Assembly (NCBI GenBank): GCA_963975245.1 | Contig: CAXBFJ010000001.1 | Coordinates: 124,001-188,000 of the forward strand | From: Panacagrimonas sp963975245 | Lineage (GTDB): Bacteria; Pseudomonadota; Gammaproteobacteria; Nevskiales; Nevskiaceae | Length of the DNA: 64,000 nt | Direction: 5' to 3' | Shown: positions 26,304 to 35,379 of the stretch, in pieces | Layout of the letters: the number at the start of each line of letters is the position of its first letter | How positions within the stretch are numbered: the stretch's first letter is position 1 | Program-made: the position numbers and the translations under genes | Notes under the pieces: generated by a model | The model's input: only the letters and a program-made list of their open reading frames with translations | Told to the model about the DNA's origin: nothing | Database searches by the model: none

Positions 26304-26888
26304 ATGAACAAACTTCAGATCAATGACCTGTGGAAACTCGAGGATTACGCGCAGCAACGCCCGGAGTTCAAGAAGCAGGTCCTTGCACACAAGCGTCATC
26401 GCAAATTGCACCTGGGCGATCACGTTACTTTGCTGTTTGAAGATCGCCTGACCATCCAGTACCAGATTCAGGAAATGCTGCGCATCGAGCGGATCTTCGA
26501 GCGCGATGCCATTCAGGAAGAGCTGGACTCCTACAATCCGCTGATCCCTGACGGTCGTAACTGGAAGGCGACGATGCTCATCGAATACGAAGATGAGCGT
26601 GTACGTGCTGAAAAGCTGGTCGATCTGCGCGGGGTAGAGCGTCAGGTCTGGGTGCAGGTAGGCGACTTGCCGCGCATACACGCCATCGCCGACGAAGACA
26701 TGGAGCGGGAGAACGAAACCAAGACCTCCGCCGTCCACTTCATGCGTTTTGAACTCGACGACGCGGCCATCCGGCTGCTGCAGGAAGGCATGGAGCTACG
26801 CTTTGGCATTACCCATGCCCACATGAATATTGAGCAGATTATTGGGGATCAGGTGCGCGCTGCCCTGATTGCCGACTTGTCCGCCTGA
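26304..26888 (+). CDS. DUF3501 family protein
   Basis: A 194-residue soluble protein matching, from memory, the DUF3501 family that accompanies the rubrerythrin/Fe-S oxidoreductase pair. Recognisable segments are LWKLEDYAQQRPEFKKQV, HKRHRKLHLGDHVTLLFEDR and VHFMRFELDDAAI. No cofactor motif or conserved cysteine cluster is seen. It starts 22 nt after the Fe-S gene and is surely in the same operon. Biochemical function is unknown. Confidence 0.8.
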   Translation: MNKLQINDLWKLEDYAQQRPEFKKQVLAHKRHRKLHLGDHVTLLFEDRLTIQYQIQEMLRIERIFERDAIQEELDSYNPLIPDGRNWKATMLIEYEDERVRAEKLVDLRGVERQVWVQVGDLPRIHAIADEDMERENETKTSAVHFMRFELDDAAIRLLQEGMELRFGITHAHMNIEQIIGDQVRAALIADLSA

Positions 26889-26892
26889 GGCA

Positions 26893-26922
26893 CTGGCCGG
26901 CGGCCCCTCAGGCCGCGGCCAG
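26893..26922. repeat. GC-rich hairpin between convergent genes
   Basis: CTGGCC-(G)-GCGGCC-CCTCA-GGCCGC-GGCCAG: two 6-bp helices interrupted by one bulged G. It fills the 49-nt gap between the convergent DUF3501 and queF genes. There are no T-runs on either side, so it may block readthrough in both directions without being a classical terminator. Confidence 0.6.
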
Positions 26923-26937
26923 GCCGACCGATTCGGA

Positions 26938-27348
26938 CTATTGGCGTGCCCAGTCCCCGGGGGGAAGGGCCAGCGGCACATCTCCCGACCATTTGGCGTC
27001 CCGGTGCTCAGCGACCACATGGGTATAGATGCCGCCGCGAACCCCAAAGTCGCCGGTGAGGCGCATGAAACGCGGGCGGGTAGCAGCGACCAGTTCGTCC
27101 AGGATCTGATTGGTGACGGCCTCGTGGAAGGCGCCTTCGTTGCGGAAACTCCAGATATAAAGCTTCAGGGCCTTGAGCTCAACGCAGCGTTTGTCCGCAA
27201 TATATTCGAGATACAGCGTTGCGAAATCCGGCTGTCCAGTCTTGGGGCAAAGGCAGGTAAATTCCGGAATTCTCATGCGAATCAGGTAGTCGCGCTCCGG
27301 ATTGGCATTGGCAAAGGTTTCCAGTTTCTTGCTGGGCTGCTTGGGCAT
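26938..27348 (-). CDS. queF: 7-cyano-7-deazaguanine (preQ0) reductase, short QueF
   Basis: QueF reduces the nitrile of preQ0 to the amine preQ1 with NADPH in queuosine synthesis. The 136-residue product is the unimodular type seen in Bacillus rather than the ~280-residue bimodular enzyme of E. coli. The catalytic Cys34 and Asp41 lie in LCPKTGQPDFATL, and the QueF signature ELKALKLYIWSFRN is at 57-70. It is divergent from smc, with about 100 nt between the starts, and convergent with the DUF3501 gene. Confidence 0.94.
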   Translation of the reverse strand: MPKQPSKKLETFANANPERDYLIRMRIPEFTCLCPKTGQPDFATLYLEYIADKRCVELKALKLYIWSFRNEGAFHEAVTNQILDELVAATRPRFMRLTGDFGVRGGIYTHVVAEHRDAKWSGDVPLALPPGDWARQ

Positions 27349-27449
27349 GGAGAATTTTGACTGGCAGATGGGTAGGGGAATTCAGCGCGCTAATTTACAC
27401 TACGCGATTCGCCGCCCGCGCTACCGCGCTACTCATCCTAAAAATCCGA

Positions 27450-30400
27450 ATGCGCCTATCCGGACTCAAGCTCGCCGGCTTCAAATCATTTGTCGATCCT
27501 ACCCAGCTCCCGCTGCCGACCAATCTGACCGGCGTGGTGGGACCTAACGGCTGCGGCAAGTCCAACATCATTGATGCCGTGCGCTGGGTGCTGGGCGAAA
27601 CCAGCGGCAAGCAGCTGCGAACACAAGACTCGGACGATGTCATTTTCAACGGGTCCAAAACCCGCAAGCAGGTGGGTCGCGCCAGCGTCGAGCTCCAGTT
27701 TGATAACAGTGATGGTCAGATTGGTGGTGCCTACGCGGCCTATACCGACATTGCGGTGCGCCGTGAGCTGACCCGCGACGGCAATTCGCAGTATTTCCTC
27801 AACGGTCGCAAGTGCCTGAAGCGCGATGTCACCGATCTGTTCCTCGGTACCGGGCTGGGTGGCAAGAATCAGTACGCGATCATCGAGCAGGGCATGGTTT
27901 CGCGGATGATCGAAGCGCGCCCGGAAGAATTGCGCACCTGGCTCGAAGAAGCGGCGGGTATTTCCAAGTACAAGGACCGGCGCAAAGAAACCGAATCACG
28001 TATTCGCCAGACGCGCGAGAACCTGTCTCGTCTCAATGACATGCGCTCGGAGTTGATTGCGCGCCTTGAGGTCTTGCGCAAACAAGCTGCAAATGCAGAA
28101 AAGTACAAGGAATTCAAACAGCAGGAACGCACGCTGAAGGCAGAGGTTCTGGCCCTTCGGGAGCGCGGCCTCGATGCCGATGCGCAGTCGCATGAAGCAC
28201 AAATAAGAGAGCTGGAACAGGCACTTGAGCAGGCGCGGGCCAATGTTGCAGCCGCCTCTCAGGGTCGCGAAGGGGCCGAAGGCCGCCGCCGCGAGGCGCA
28301 GCAGGCACTGAGCCTTGAGCAGGGCAAGGTCTTTGAAGCAGAAGGCAATGCCAGCCGACTGGAACAGGAACTGGGTCACGCCAAACAGTTGCGTGCACTC
28401 AAGCAGAGGGAAATCGAACAACTGGATCGGACGCTGGTTGATCTGGACCGGCGTCGTGAGCAGGATCAGGCACGCTTGGAGCAGGCACTGGAAGAGGTCA
28501 AGAATCTCGAGAGCCAGATCGAGAGCGCTCAGCGCGATCATCAGGAAGCCAAGGCCAATCTGGAGCGCTCCGAAGAGGCCGCGCAAGCCGAGCAGACCCG
28601 GTGGGACGAGTTCAGCACCGCATCCGAGCAACCGCTGTTTGACACGGAAGGTGAACGTGTCCGCGTGCAGAGTCTGGAGCGGGCTCAGTTTCAGTTGGAA
28701 GAGCGCCACAAGCGGCTTGCTGCGGAAAGCGCCGGACTGGACGCCGGGCCCATTCAGAGTTCTCTGTTTGAGGCAGATGCCGATCTCAAGCGACTGGATT
28801 CAGAACTGGCCGAAGACCAGAGCACTCTAGAGAACATTGACCGGGACCTGACAGGTTTGCGCGAACAGCGCGCGGCGCTGGATGGCGGTCTGCACGAGTC
28901 ACGTCAGCAATTTCAGTCTGCCAAGGGCCGTTTGTCGTCGCTTGAAACCCTGCAGCAGGCAGCGCTGCGCCAGGATGATGCCGAGTTGGCGAACTGGATG
29001 CGCCAGCGTGACCTGCAGGGCAAACCGCGTCTGGCTCAGCATCTAAATGTTGAAGCGGGCTGGGAAGCGGCGGTTGAGCACGTGCTGGAAGGCCTGCTTC
29101 AGGCCCCGCTAGTTGAAGATGCGGCGCGATTCCAGTCCCAGCAGGAGTGGCCCAAGGCCGGCGTGGTGCTGCTGGACGCGCGCAACGCACAAGCTGAAGT
29201 TGCGCAGGATTCCCTTGCTGCACAGGTTCGTGGCCCCATTGCCGTCAGTGATTTCCTGGCCACCGTCTACTGCGCCAATAACGCGCAGGAAGCCGCACAA
29301 CGCGTTGCGACGCTTCGAGCTGGCGAATCGGTTGTGACCCAGGATGGTGTCTGGCGCGGTCGCGACTGGATTCGGGCGCCCCGAACGGACGCAGCACAAT
29401 CAGGTGTGATTGCGCGCGAGCAGTTGATCCAGCAGCTCAAGGCGCAGGTCGAAGAACTCACCTCTGCAATCTCCAAGCGTGAAGTCGAACTGGAAGATGC
29501 GCGCGCGCGCCAGCAGCAGGCCGAGACGCAGCGGCGTGAAGTGGCAGCGCGCTTCGACCAGGCACGAAGCCGTCAGGCGCAGAGACTGGCCTTTCGTCAG
29601 GCACAGGCGGTTCGCCTGGAGCAGACCCAGAGCCGCATCGCGGACCTGGTCAAGGATATTGAAGCGCTCAAGGTGCAGCGCGATCAGCAGGCCCAGGAGT
29701 TGGCGGCATCGCGCGAAAAGCTCAGCAATCTGGAAACCGTTGCGCAGAGGCTTCGTGATGAGCGGGTCCAGCATCAGCAGTCGCTGGTGCGCAGCCGCGA
29801 TGCGGTAACCCGTAATCGGGCGCTCCTGACGCAAGCCGCGCAAAACGAAAACCAGGTTCAGATTCAGCTCGCGGCCAAGAAGAGCCATGCCGAGGCGCTG
29901 AACCAGAGCACGCAGGAAGCTCAGATCAGTCGAGAAAAACTGGTCGCCGATCGCGCGGCCCGCGCCGAGGAAGCCAGCGAGCTCGATGCGCCGCTGGAAC
30001 AGCAGCAGGCTGAGGCCGAGGCCGCTCGTGCATCGGTCGAGAGCGTCAAGGGCTTGCTTAATGCTGCGCGCATCGCGGTAGAGGCGGCAGAGCAGGCGGT
30101 GGGCAAGGGCGCACTGGCCTTTGGCGAGGCCGAAACTGCCAAGGATGCAGCGCAAGAGCGTTTGCAACAGGCCCGCATCGAATTCGAAAACATGCGCGCC
30201 CGCAGGGAGAGTGTCCAGGAGCAGCTGGAGCAAGCCTGTCTCGAAGGCTCTTTCGAGCGCGATGCCGTGTTCGCAGCTTTGCCCGAAGAAGCCAGCGCAC
30301 AGGAATGGGAAGAAAAAATCGCTTCCATGGCGCGCCGGATCGATCGCTTGGGTGCCATCAATCTGGCCGCGATTCAGGAACTTGAAGAAGCCGAAGAACG

Positions 30401-31007
30401 CGAGAAGTATCTGGGCGAGCAGTACGACGATCTCACAGGCGCTCTGGATACGCTTGAAGACGCCATTCACAAGATCGATACCGAGACAAAGGAGCGCTTC
30501 AAGGAAACCTTTGACCGGGTCAACGGCACGTTCAAAGATCGCTTCCCCAAATTGTTTGGCGGCGGCGAGGCCTATCTGGAACTCACCGGTGACGACCTTC
30601 TGAACACCGGCGTTCGCGTCATGGCTAGGCCACCCGGCAAGCGCAACTCATCCATCCAGTTGTTGTCCGGTGGTGAGAAGGCGATGACGGCAGTGGCTTT
30701 GCTGCTCGGACTGTTTGAGTTGAACCCTGCGCCGTTCTGTCTGATGGACGAAGTGGATGCGCCACTGGATGACGCCAACGTGGCGCGCTACTGTGAAGTG
30801 GTACGTGAGATGAGCGAGAACGTGCAGTTCATTATCATCACGCACAACAAGCTGACGATGGAATTGGCCGGGCAGTTGCACGGCGTCACCATGCAGGAGC
30901 CGGGTGTATCCAGACTGGTCAGTGTTGACGTGCAGCAGGCGGTGGAGCTGACTGGCAAGTCTGATCCGGGAGTCGCATCCGAAATGCAAACCGAACCAAC
31001 TACCTAA
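27450..31007 (+). CDS. smc: chromosome segregation protein SMC
   Basis: Smc forms the long ATPase arms of condensin, which compacts and segregates the chromosome. The 1185-residue product (from the ATG at 27450; the frame is open 31 codons further) has Walker A GPNGCGKSN at 31-39, two long coiled coils (~165-480 and ~670-1000) flanking a hinge (~510-640), and C-terminal signature LLSGGEKAMTAVALL with Walker B CLMDEVDAPLDD. Presence of Smc rather than MukB separates this organism from the Enterobacterales. The stop is followed 10 nt later by zipA, with ligA next, as in Pseudomonas and Xanthomonas. Confidence 0.97.
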   Translation: MRLSGLKLAGFKSFVDPTQLPLPTNLTGVVGPNGCGKSNIIDAVRWVLGETSGKQLRTQDSDDVIFNGSKTRKQVGRASVELQFDNSDGQIGGAYAAYTDIAVRRELTRDGNSQYFLNGRKCLKRDVTDLFLGTGLGGKNQYAIIEQGMVSRMIEARPEELRTWLEEAAGISKYKDRRKETESRIRQTRENLSRLNDMRSELIARLEVLRKQAANAEKYKEFKQQERTLKAEVLALRERGLDADAQSHEAQIRELEQALEQARANVAAASQGREGAEGRRREAQQALSLEQGKVFEAEGNASRLEQELGHAKQLRALKQREIEQLDRTLVDLDRRREQDQARLEQALEEVKNLESQIESAQRDHQEAKANLERSEEAAQAEQTRWDEFSTASEQPLFDTEGERVRVQSLERAQFQLEERHKRLAAESAGLDAGPIQSSLFEADADLKRLDSELAEDQSTLENIDRDLTGLREQRAALDGGLHESRQQFQSAKGRLSSLETLQQAALRQDDAELANWMRQRDLQGKPRLAQHLNVEAGWEAAVEHVLEGLLQAPLVEDAARFQSQQEWPKAGVVLLDARNAQAEVAQDSLAAQVRGPIAVSDFLATVYCANNAQEAAQRVATLRAGESVVTQDGVWRGRDWIRAPRTDAAQSGVIAREQLIQQLKAQVEELTSAISKREVELEDARARQQQAETQRREVAARFDQARSRQAQRLAFRQAQAVRLEQTQSRIADLVKDIEALKVQRDQQAQELAASREKLSNLETVAQRLRDERVQHQQSLVRSRDAVTRNRALLTQAAQNENQVQIQLAAKKSHAEALNQSTQEAQISREKLVADRAARAEEASELDAPLEQQQAEAEAARASVESVKGLLNAARIAVEAAEQAVGKGALAFGEAETAKDAAQERLQQARIEFENMRARRESVQEQLEQACLEGSFERDAVFAALPEEASAQEWEEKIASMARRIDRLGAINLAAIQELEEAEEREKYLGEQYDDLTGALDTLEDAIHKIDTETKERFKETFDRVNGTFKDRFPKLFGGGEAYLELTGDDLLNTGVRVMARPPGKRNSSIQLLSGGEKAMTAVALLLGLFELNPAPFCLMDEVDAPLDDANVARYCEVVREMSENVQFIIITHNKLTMELAGQLHGVTMQEPGVSRLVSVDVQQAVELTGKSDPGVASEMQTEPTT

Positions 31008-31017
31008 GGAGTTAATG

Positions 31018-31830
31018 ATGGGCGAATTGCAGTGGGCACTGCTGATCGTCTGCGTCGTGCTGGTCGTGGCGCTGTATGTTCTGAGTCGCCGGGCGGGTGC
31101 CAACATCGGCGACGCCGAAGACAAGCACACCTTGTTCAGCAAGCGCGAATCATCGGGCAATCAGATGGACCTTCTGAGCCCGCCGCCTGATGGCGAGTTT
31201 GATGAATATGGTGTGGGCCGCAAGCGCACTCGCGGTGCAAATGGTGAGTACGAAGATGCATCCACGCACGGGACAAGCGCGGTGCGTGAGCCGCCGGATT
31301 CTTCCATGAATACCCTGCTTCATCCCTTGCCCGGCCAGGCGCCGGTTTCACGACGCAAGGCAGAGCCGGATACTCCGCGTCAGGAATCGACACCGGGCAA
31401 GACTGCGGCAGCTGACGATCAAAAACTCATTGCCCTGATCGTGGCACCTACTGAAGAAACCGACATTCTCGGGCCGCAGTTGCACGATGCCCTGCGCGAA
31501 CAAGGCCTGGCTTTCGGCGAAGGTCAGGTCTACCACCGCACCATCGGAAGCAGGATTATCTTCTCGGTGAGCAGCCTGCTGAAGCCGGGTACGCTCATTC
31601 CGGAGCAGGCTGAATCGTTTTCGACAAAGGGCCTGACCGTGGTGCTTAGCCTGCCCGGTCCAGTGCAGCCCGCAGTCGCGCTGGACGATATGCTGGTTGC
31701 TACCCGAGCGCTTGCTGCAAAGCTCAAGTGCGATATCTACGATGCTCGTCGCGAGCGCCTAGATGAGGCACTTGAAAAGGCGCTGCGCAAGGAAGTGGAC
31801 GACTGGGCCACGGCCACTAGACGAGCCTGA
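31018..31830 (+). CDS. zipA: cell division protein ZipA
   Basis: ZipA tethers FtsZ to the membrane at the division site. The 270-residue product has an N-terminal membrane anchor (residues ~4-22, no cleavage site), a charged, Pro-containing linker (~30-130), and a C-terminal ZipA FtsZ-binding domain (~135-265, with KLIALIVAPTEETDILG and GTLIPEQAESFSTKGLTVVLSL). Two adjacent ATGs occur; the second at 31018 lies 6 nt from AAGGAG, while the first lies only 3 nt away, so the second is chosen. Between smc and ligA. Confidence 0.93.
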   Translation: MGELQWALLIVCVVLVVALYVLSRRAGANIGDAEDKHTLFSKRESSGNQMDLLSPPPDGEFDEYGVGRKRTRGANGEYEDASTHGTSAVREPPDSSMNTLLHPLPGQAPVSRRKAEPDTPRQESTPGKTAAADDQKLIALIVAPTEETDILGPQLHDALREQGLAFGEGQVYHRTIGSRIIFSVSSLLKPGTLIPEQAESFSTKGLTVVLSLPGPVQPAVALDDMLVATRALAAKLKCDIYDARRERLDEALEKALRKEVDDWATATRRA

Positions 31831-31835
31831 TTGGC

Positions 31836-33992
31836 ATGAGTACAGGAGCTGCTGCTGCCGCGACGCGCGCCAGTACGCTTCGCAGTCTGCTTGCCGAACA
31901 CAATCATCGTTACTACGTGCTGGATGAGCCCAGCGTAAGCGACAGCGAGTACGACAGGCTGTTTCGGGAGTTGCAGGATCTGGAGTCGGAATTTCCGGAT
32001 TTGGTAACGCCAGATTCCCCGACGCAGCGAGTGGGCGCCGCGCCTGCAGAGGGTTTTTCAGAAGTTGAGCACCTTCAGCCGATGCTCTCGCTCAACAATT
32101 GCTTCAGTGATCTCACGCTGCAGGATTCGGCCGAGCAACACAAGGAACTCCACGACTTTGATCGCCGTGTGCGTGAGGGCCTTGAGCGGGAACAAGTGGA
32201 TTACATTGCGGAGCCCAAACTGGACGGGCTGGCCGTATCACTGACCTATGAGAACGGCGAGTTCGTTCGCGGAGCCACACGCGGCGACGGATCGCGTGGT
32301 GAAGACATCACCAGCAATCTGCGCACCTTGAGAAGCCTGCCACTGAAGCTGCGTGAAGCGGGTAATGCTTCGGGGCAAGCGTTTCCGGCGCGCATGGAAA
32401 TTCGTGGTGAAGTTTTTATGCCGCTTGCTGCTTTCAAGCGCATGAATGAGCAAGCTGAGCAGAACGGCGACAAGGTTTTCGTCAATCCCAGAAATGCAGC
32501 GGCCGGTTCTCTGCGTCAGCTGGACCCGCGCCTGACGGCAAAGCGTCCCTTGTCCATTTATGTCTATGGTTTGGGTGCATTTGAGGACTGGCAGGCGCCG
32601 GCAACACACTGGGAAGTCCTGCAGCAACTGAAAGCCTGGGGCCTGCCCGTCACCAAGTTGGCCGAACGAGTGCGAGGGGTAGACGGTTGTCTGGATTACT
32701 ACCAGCGCATCGGCATGAGTCGCCCGAAGCTGGCGTTCGATATTGATGGCGTGGTCTACAAGCTCGATGATCTGGCCGGCCGCGATGAACTGGGAAATGT
32801 TTCGCGAGCGCCGCGGTGGGCCATTGCCCACAAGTTCGCAGCCGAAGAAGCCATCACGGTCGTGGAAAATGTGGAGTTCCAAGTAGGCCGGACCGGTGCG
32901 TTGACCCCGGTGGCCAGACTCAAGCCGATCTTCGTCGGCGGGGTCACCGTCAGCAACGTGACCTTGCATAACATGGATCATGTGCGCCGCTTGCAACTGA
33001 TGATCGGCGACACCGTGATTGTGCGCCGCGCCGGGGATGTGATTCCCGAGGTCAAGGAAGTCATCGCAGACCAGCGTCCGCAGGACGCGAAGGAAATCGA
33101 GTCACCGCAACAATGCCCGGTCTGCAATTCAACCGTCGAAAGGCTTACCCGAACGCGTCAGGTTCGCGGCGAAACTGTGACGGAAACCTTGGCGGATCTG
33201 GTTTGCACGGCAGGACTTACCTGCAGGGCGCAACTGCTTGGCGGTCTGCAACACTTCGTGTCGCGCCGTGCTCTGGATATTGAAGGTCTTGGCGAAAAAA
33301 TGCTGTCGCAGCTCATTGAGGCGAAGCTGGTGGCCAACCCTGCTGACTTGTTTTCATTGCGCGTCGAGCAGCTTGTCGAACTCGACAGAATGGCTGAAAA
33401 GTCGGCTCAGAACCTGATCGATGCAATCAATAAATCGCGCAAGACGCGATTCGCGAAATTGCTTTATGCATTGGGGATCAACGAGGTGGGTGAGTCCACT
33501 GCAAGGACCATCGCCGAGCATTTCGGAACGTTTGACGCGCTGATTCAGGCCAGTGAGGAAGATGCCAAGACGGCGGACGATCCGGACATCAAGGACAAGG
33601 ATCGGTATCCAAGACTCAGGGCAATCGAGGATGTAGGACCTGAAGTTGCGCGCTCCGTGATTCGCTGGTTTGCCGACGATGCTCACCGTGCCTTGCTGCA
33701 GGCGCTGTTTGCCGCTGGTGTAGAGCTTGAAGCGGCGAGCGTCGTTAGCAAGGACGGTGCCCTTGCCGGCAAGACGTTTGTCATCACCGGAACGCTGCCC
33801 GTGAGCAGGGACGAAGCCAAAGCATTCATTGAATCCAATGCCGGGAAAGTGACCGGTTCTGTGTCTGCCAAGACAGACTATCTGGTGGCAGGCGATGCGG
33901 CCGGCTCCAAGTTGAGCAAAGCGGAGAAGCTGGGGGTTACGGTGCTGGACTGGTCCGCACTGCAGAGCCTGATCGCATCGCTGGGCAAGTAG
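31836..33992 (+). CDS. ligA: NAD-dependent DNA ligase LigA
   Basis: LigA seals nicks in replication and repair using NAD+. The 718-residue product is somewhat longer than the E. coli enzyme (671). Domain Ia (HNHRYYVLDEPSVSDSEYD) is followed by the adenylation domain with the nucleophile K128 in AEPKLDGLAVSLTYE, an OB fold (GRTGALTPVARLKP), a four-Cys zinc finger (CPVCNS, LVCTAGLTC), helix-hairpin-helix repeats, and a C-terminal BRCT domain (~645-715). It begins 5 nt after the zipA stop, so they are translationally linked. Confidence 0.97.
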   Translation: MSTGAAAAATRASTLRSLLAEHNHRYYVLDEPSVSDSEYDRLFRELQDLESEFPDLVTPDSPTQRVGAAPAEGFSEVEHLQPMLSLNNCFSDLTLQDSAEQHKELHDFDRRVREGLEREQVDYIAEPKLDGLAVSLTYENGEFVRGATRGDGSRGEDITSNLRTLRSLPLKLREAGNASGQAFPARMEIRGEVFMPLAAFKRMNEQAEQNGDKVFVNPRNAAAGSLRQLDPRLTAKRPLSIYVYGLGAFEDWQAPATHWEVLQQLKAWGLPVTKLAERVRGVDGCLDYYQRIGMSRPKLAFDIDGVVYKLDDLAGRDELGNVSRAPRWAIAHKFAAEEAITVVENVEFQVGRTGALTPVARLKPIFVGGVTVSNVTLHNMDHVRRLQLMIGDTVIVRRAGDVIPEVKEVIADQRPQDAKEIESPQQCPVCNSTVERLTRTRQVRGETVTETLADLVCTAGLTCRAQLLGGLQHFVSRRALDIEGLGEKMLSQLIEAKLVANPADLFSLRVEQLVELDRMAEKSAQNLIDAINKSRKTRFAKLLYALGINEVGESTARTIAEHFGTFDALIQASEEDAKTADDPDIKDKDRYPRLRAIEDVGPEVARSVIRWFADDAHRALLQALFAAGVELEAASVVSKDGALAGKTFVITGTLPVSRDEAKAFIESNAGKVTGSVSAKTDYLVAGDAAGSKLSKAEKLGVTVLDWSALQSLIASLGK

Positions 33993-33999
33993 GATCGAG

Positions 34000-35067
34000 T
34001 CAAACGGCGCGTAACAAGCCAGCGCGGGTTTTGGCCTTCTCTTGGTACATGCGTTCATCGGCTGTTTTGAAGAGATTGGGGATGTCCAGAAATTCCTGAG
34101 GCCCAGTTTGCGCAACCCCCATGCTGACTGACACGCCAGGCATTCTTTGGGCAATCAAGTCATGTACACGTTGGCAGTAATTTTTCTCCGCGTCGGCTCT
34201 TGTGCTGTTGCTCAGAACCACGCAGAACTCGTCGCCGCCATATCGTGAGCAGATGTCCTCTGAGCGTGCGACTTCCCGCAGCGCCAGTCCGACGCCTTTT
34301 AGTACTTCGTCTCCATGCACATGACCGAAGCTGTCATTGATCTTCTTGAAGCCATTGACGTCGATGAAGACGATCGTCACCGGTTCAGAGCGTCGGCGTG
34401 CAGATTGAAGGATACGGGCCAGACCCTCATCAAGGTAGCGACGCGCAGTCAGCCCGGTCAGTGCGTCTGTCCGCAGCTGATTGGTGCGATCGACGATCGT
34501 GGCTTGCAGCGCCTGTGCATACTCCTCGGTCTTTTTCCTAGCTACTTCAACTTCGGACACCATGCCCTGAATATAGGTCTCAAAGATCAAGGTCACGTCA
34601 AAACTGATCAGCTTGAACAGGGCCCTGATCGCCGCTTCAGCTTGAGACTTGTGTTCTGCGCGAAGCGTGATGGTGTCTACCAACAGTGAGCTGATCAGGT
34701 GTACGGCTGATAGATACAGCTTGGGCTCAACGCCAATGCGCTTGTGTACCAAGCCTATCCGCAGCCTGTTATTGACATACTCCAGACCGTAGCGCCCCTC
34801 AAACAAATCCAGCACATAACGTCGTTGCGCTAGCTGCAGGCGACTAAGCGTATCGGCGTCTCCAATGAGTGCCGCGATCTCCGGTGTGCTGGTCTGCCGG
34901 GCATAGAATTCGGAAACCAGTTCTTCGATGTGCTGCTCGATGAGAGACTTCACTTCGATGAGCGCTTCGACGTCATCGTCTCCAAAGCCGAGCAGGGATT
35001 TTCGAGAAGCGATATCCACTTCTGTGATCCGCATCTTCTCGATAAGCGTCTGGTCCGTTGGCTTCAT
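34000..35067 (-). CDS. globin-coupled diguanylate cyclase
   Basis: A 355-residue sensor enzyme making cyclic-di-GMP. Residues ~20-165 form a globin-coupled-sensor domain; the likely proximal haem ligand is H108 in HKRIGVEPKLYL, as in DosC/HemAT-type proteins. After a short helical linker (~165-195), the GGDEF domain has an intact GGDEF at 277-281 and an RSED inhibitory I-site at 268-271, so it should be active and product-inhibited. The frame is open 40 codons further upstream, but ATG at 35067 has AGAGGG 6 nt before it. Likely oxygen-responsive (inference). Convergent with ligA, 7 nt apart. Confidence 0.9.
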   Translation of the reverse strand: MKPTDQTLIEKMRITEVDIASRKSLLGFGDDDVEALIEVKSLIEQHIEELVSEFYARQTSTPEIAALIGDADTLSRLQLAQRRYVLDLFEGRYGLEYVNNRLRIGLVHKRIGVEPKLYLSAVHLISSLLVDTITLRAEHKSQAEAAIRALFKLISFDVTLIFETYIQGMVSEVEVARKKTEEYAQALQATIVDRTNQLRTDALTGLTARRYLDEGLARILQSARRRSEPVTIVFIDVNGFKKINDSFGHVHGDEVLKGVGLALREVARSEDICSRYGGDEFCVVLSNSTRADAEKNYCQRVHDLIAQRMPGVSVSMGVAQTGPQEFLDIPNLFKTADERMYQEKAKTRAGLLRAV

Positions 35068-35379
35068 GCGCAGCCCTCTTGCTGACAGCGCACGAATCGA
35101 GAATCCAAGAGTGCGTTTGCCGACAGCAAAGAAACGCGTGGATAAAGTTCGCCGCTCACCGAGTGCCAGATCGCGTTCGAGGACCACAAGTCCCCAGAGT
35201 GACTCTGATCCTCAACGGGCCGGTCTCATGTGAGTACGGCCAAGCAATGAATGGCCCGGGGCAATCATCGCGTCATCCCTTCAATAAAGCGAAGTCTCGA
35301 TCTTCAACACGGGCGAAGCTCGGAGTGGTCTTTAGCTGACAAGCGGCATCGTCTGGCGGTTGTGTGTGGTGAAAAACCC
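35068..35379. other. gap between pgm and the globin-DGC gene
   Basis: About 310 bases between two genes on the minus strand. No convincing gene; short open frames lack domains and starts. It should hold the promoter of the diguanylate cyclase gene, but no clear -35/-10 pair was identified. Confidence 0.5.

Noticed and set aside
29400..30470. 356-codon open frame antisense to smc
   Set aside because: Shadow of the coiled-coil codons of smc; Leu-rich low-complexity translation with no recognisable family.
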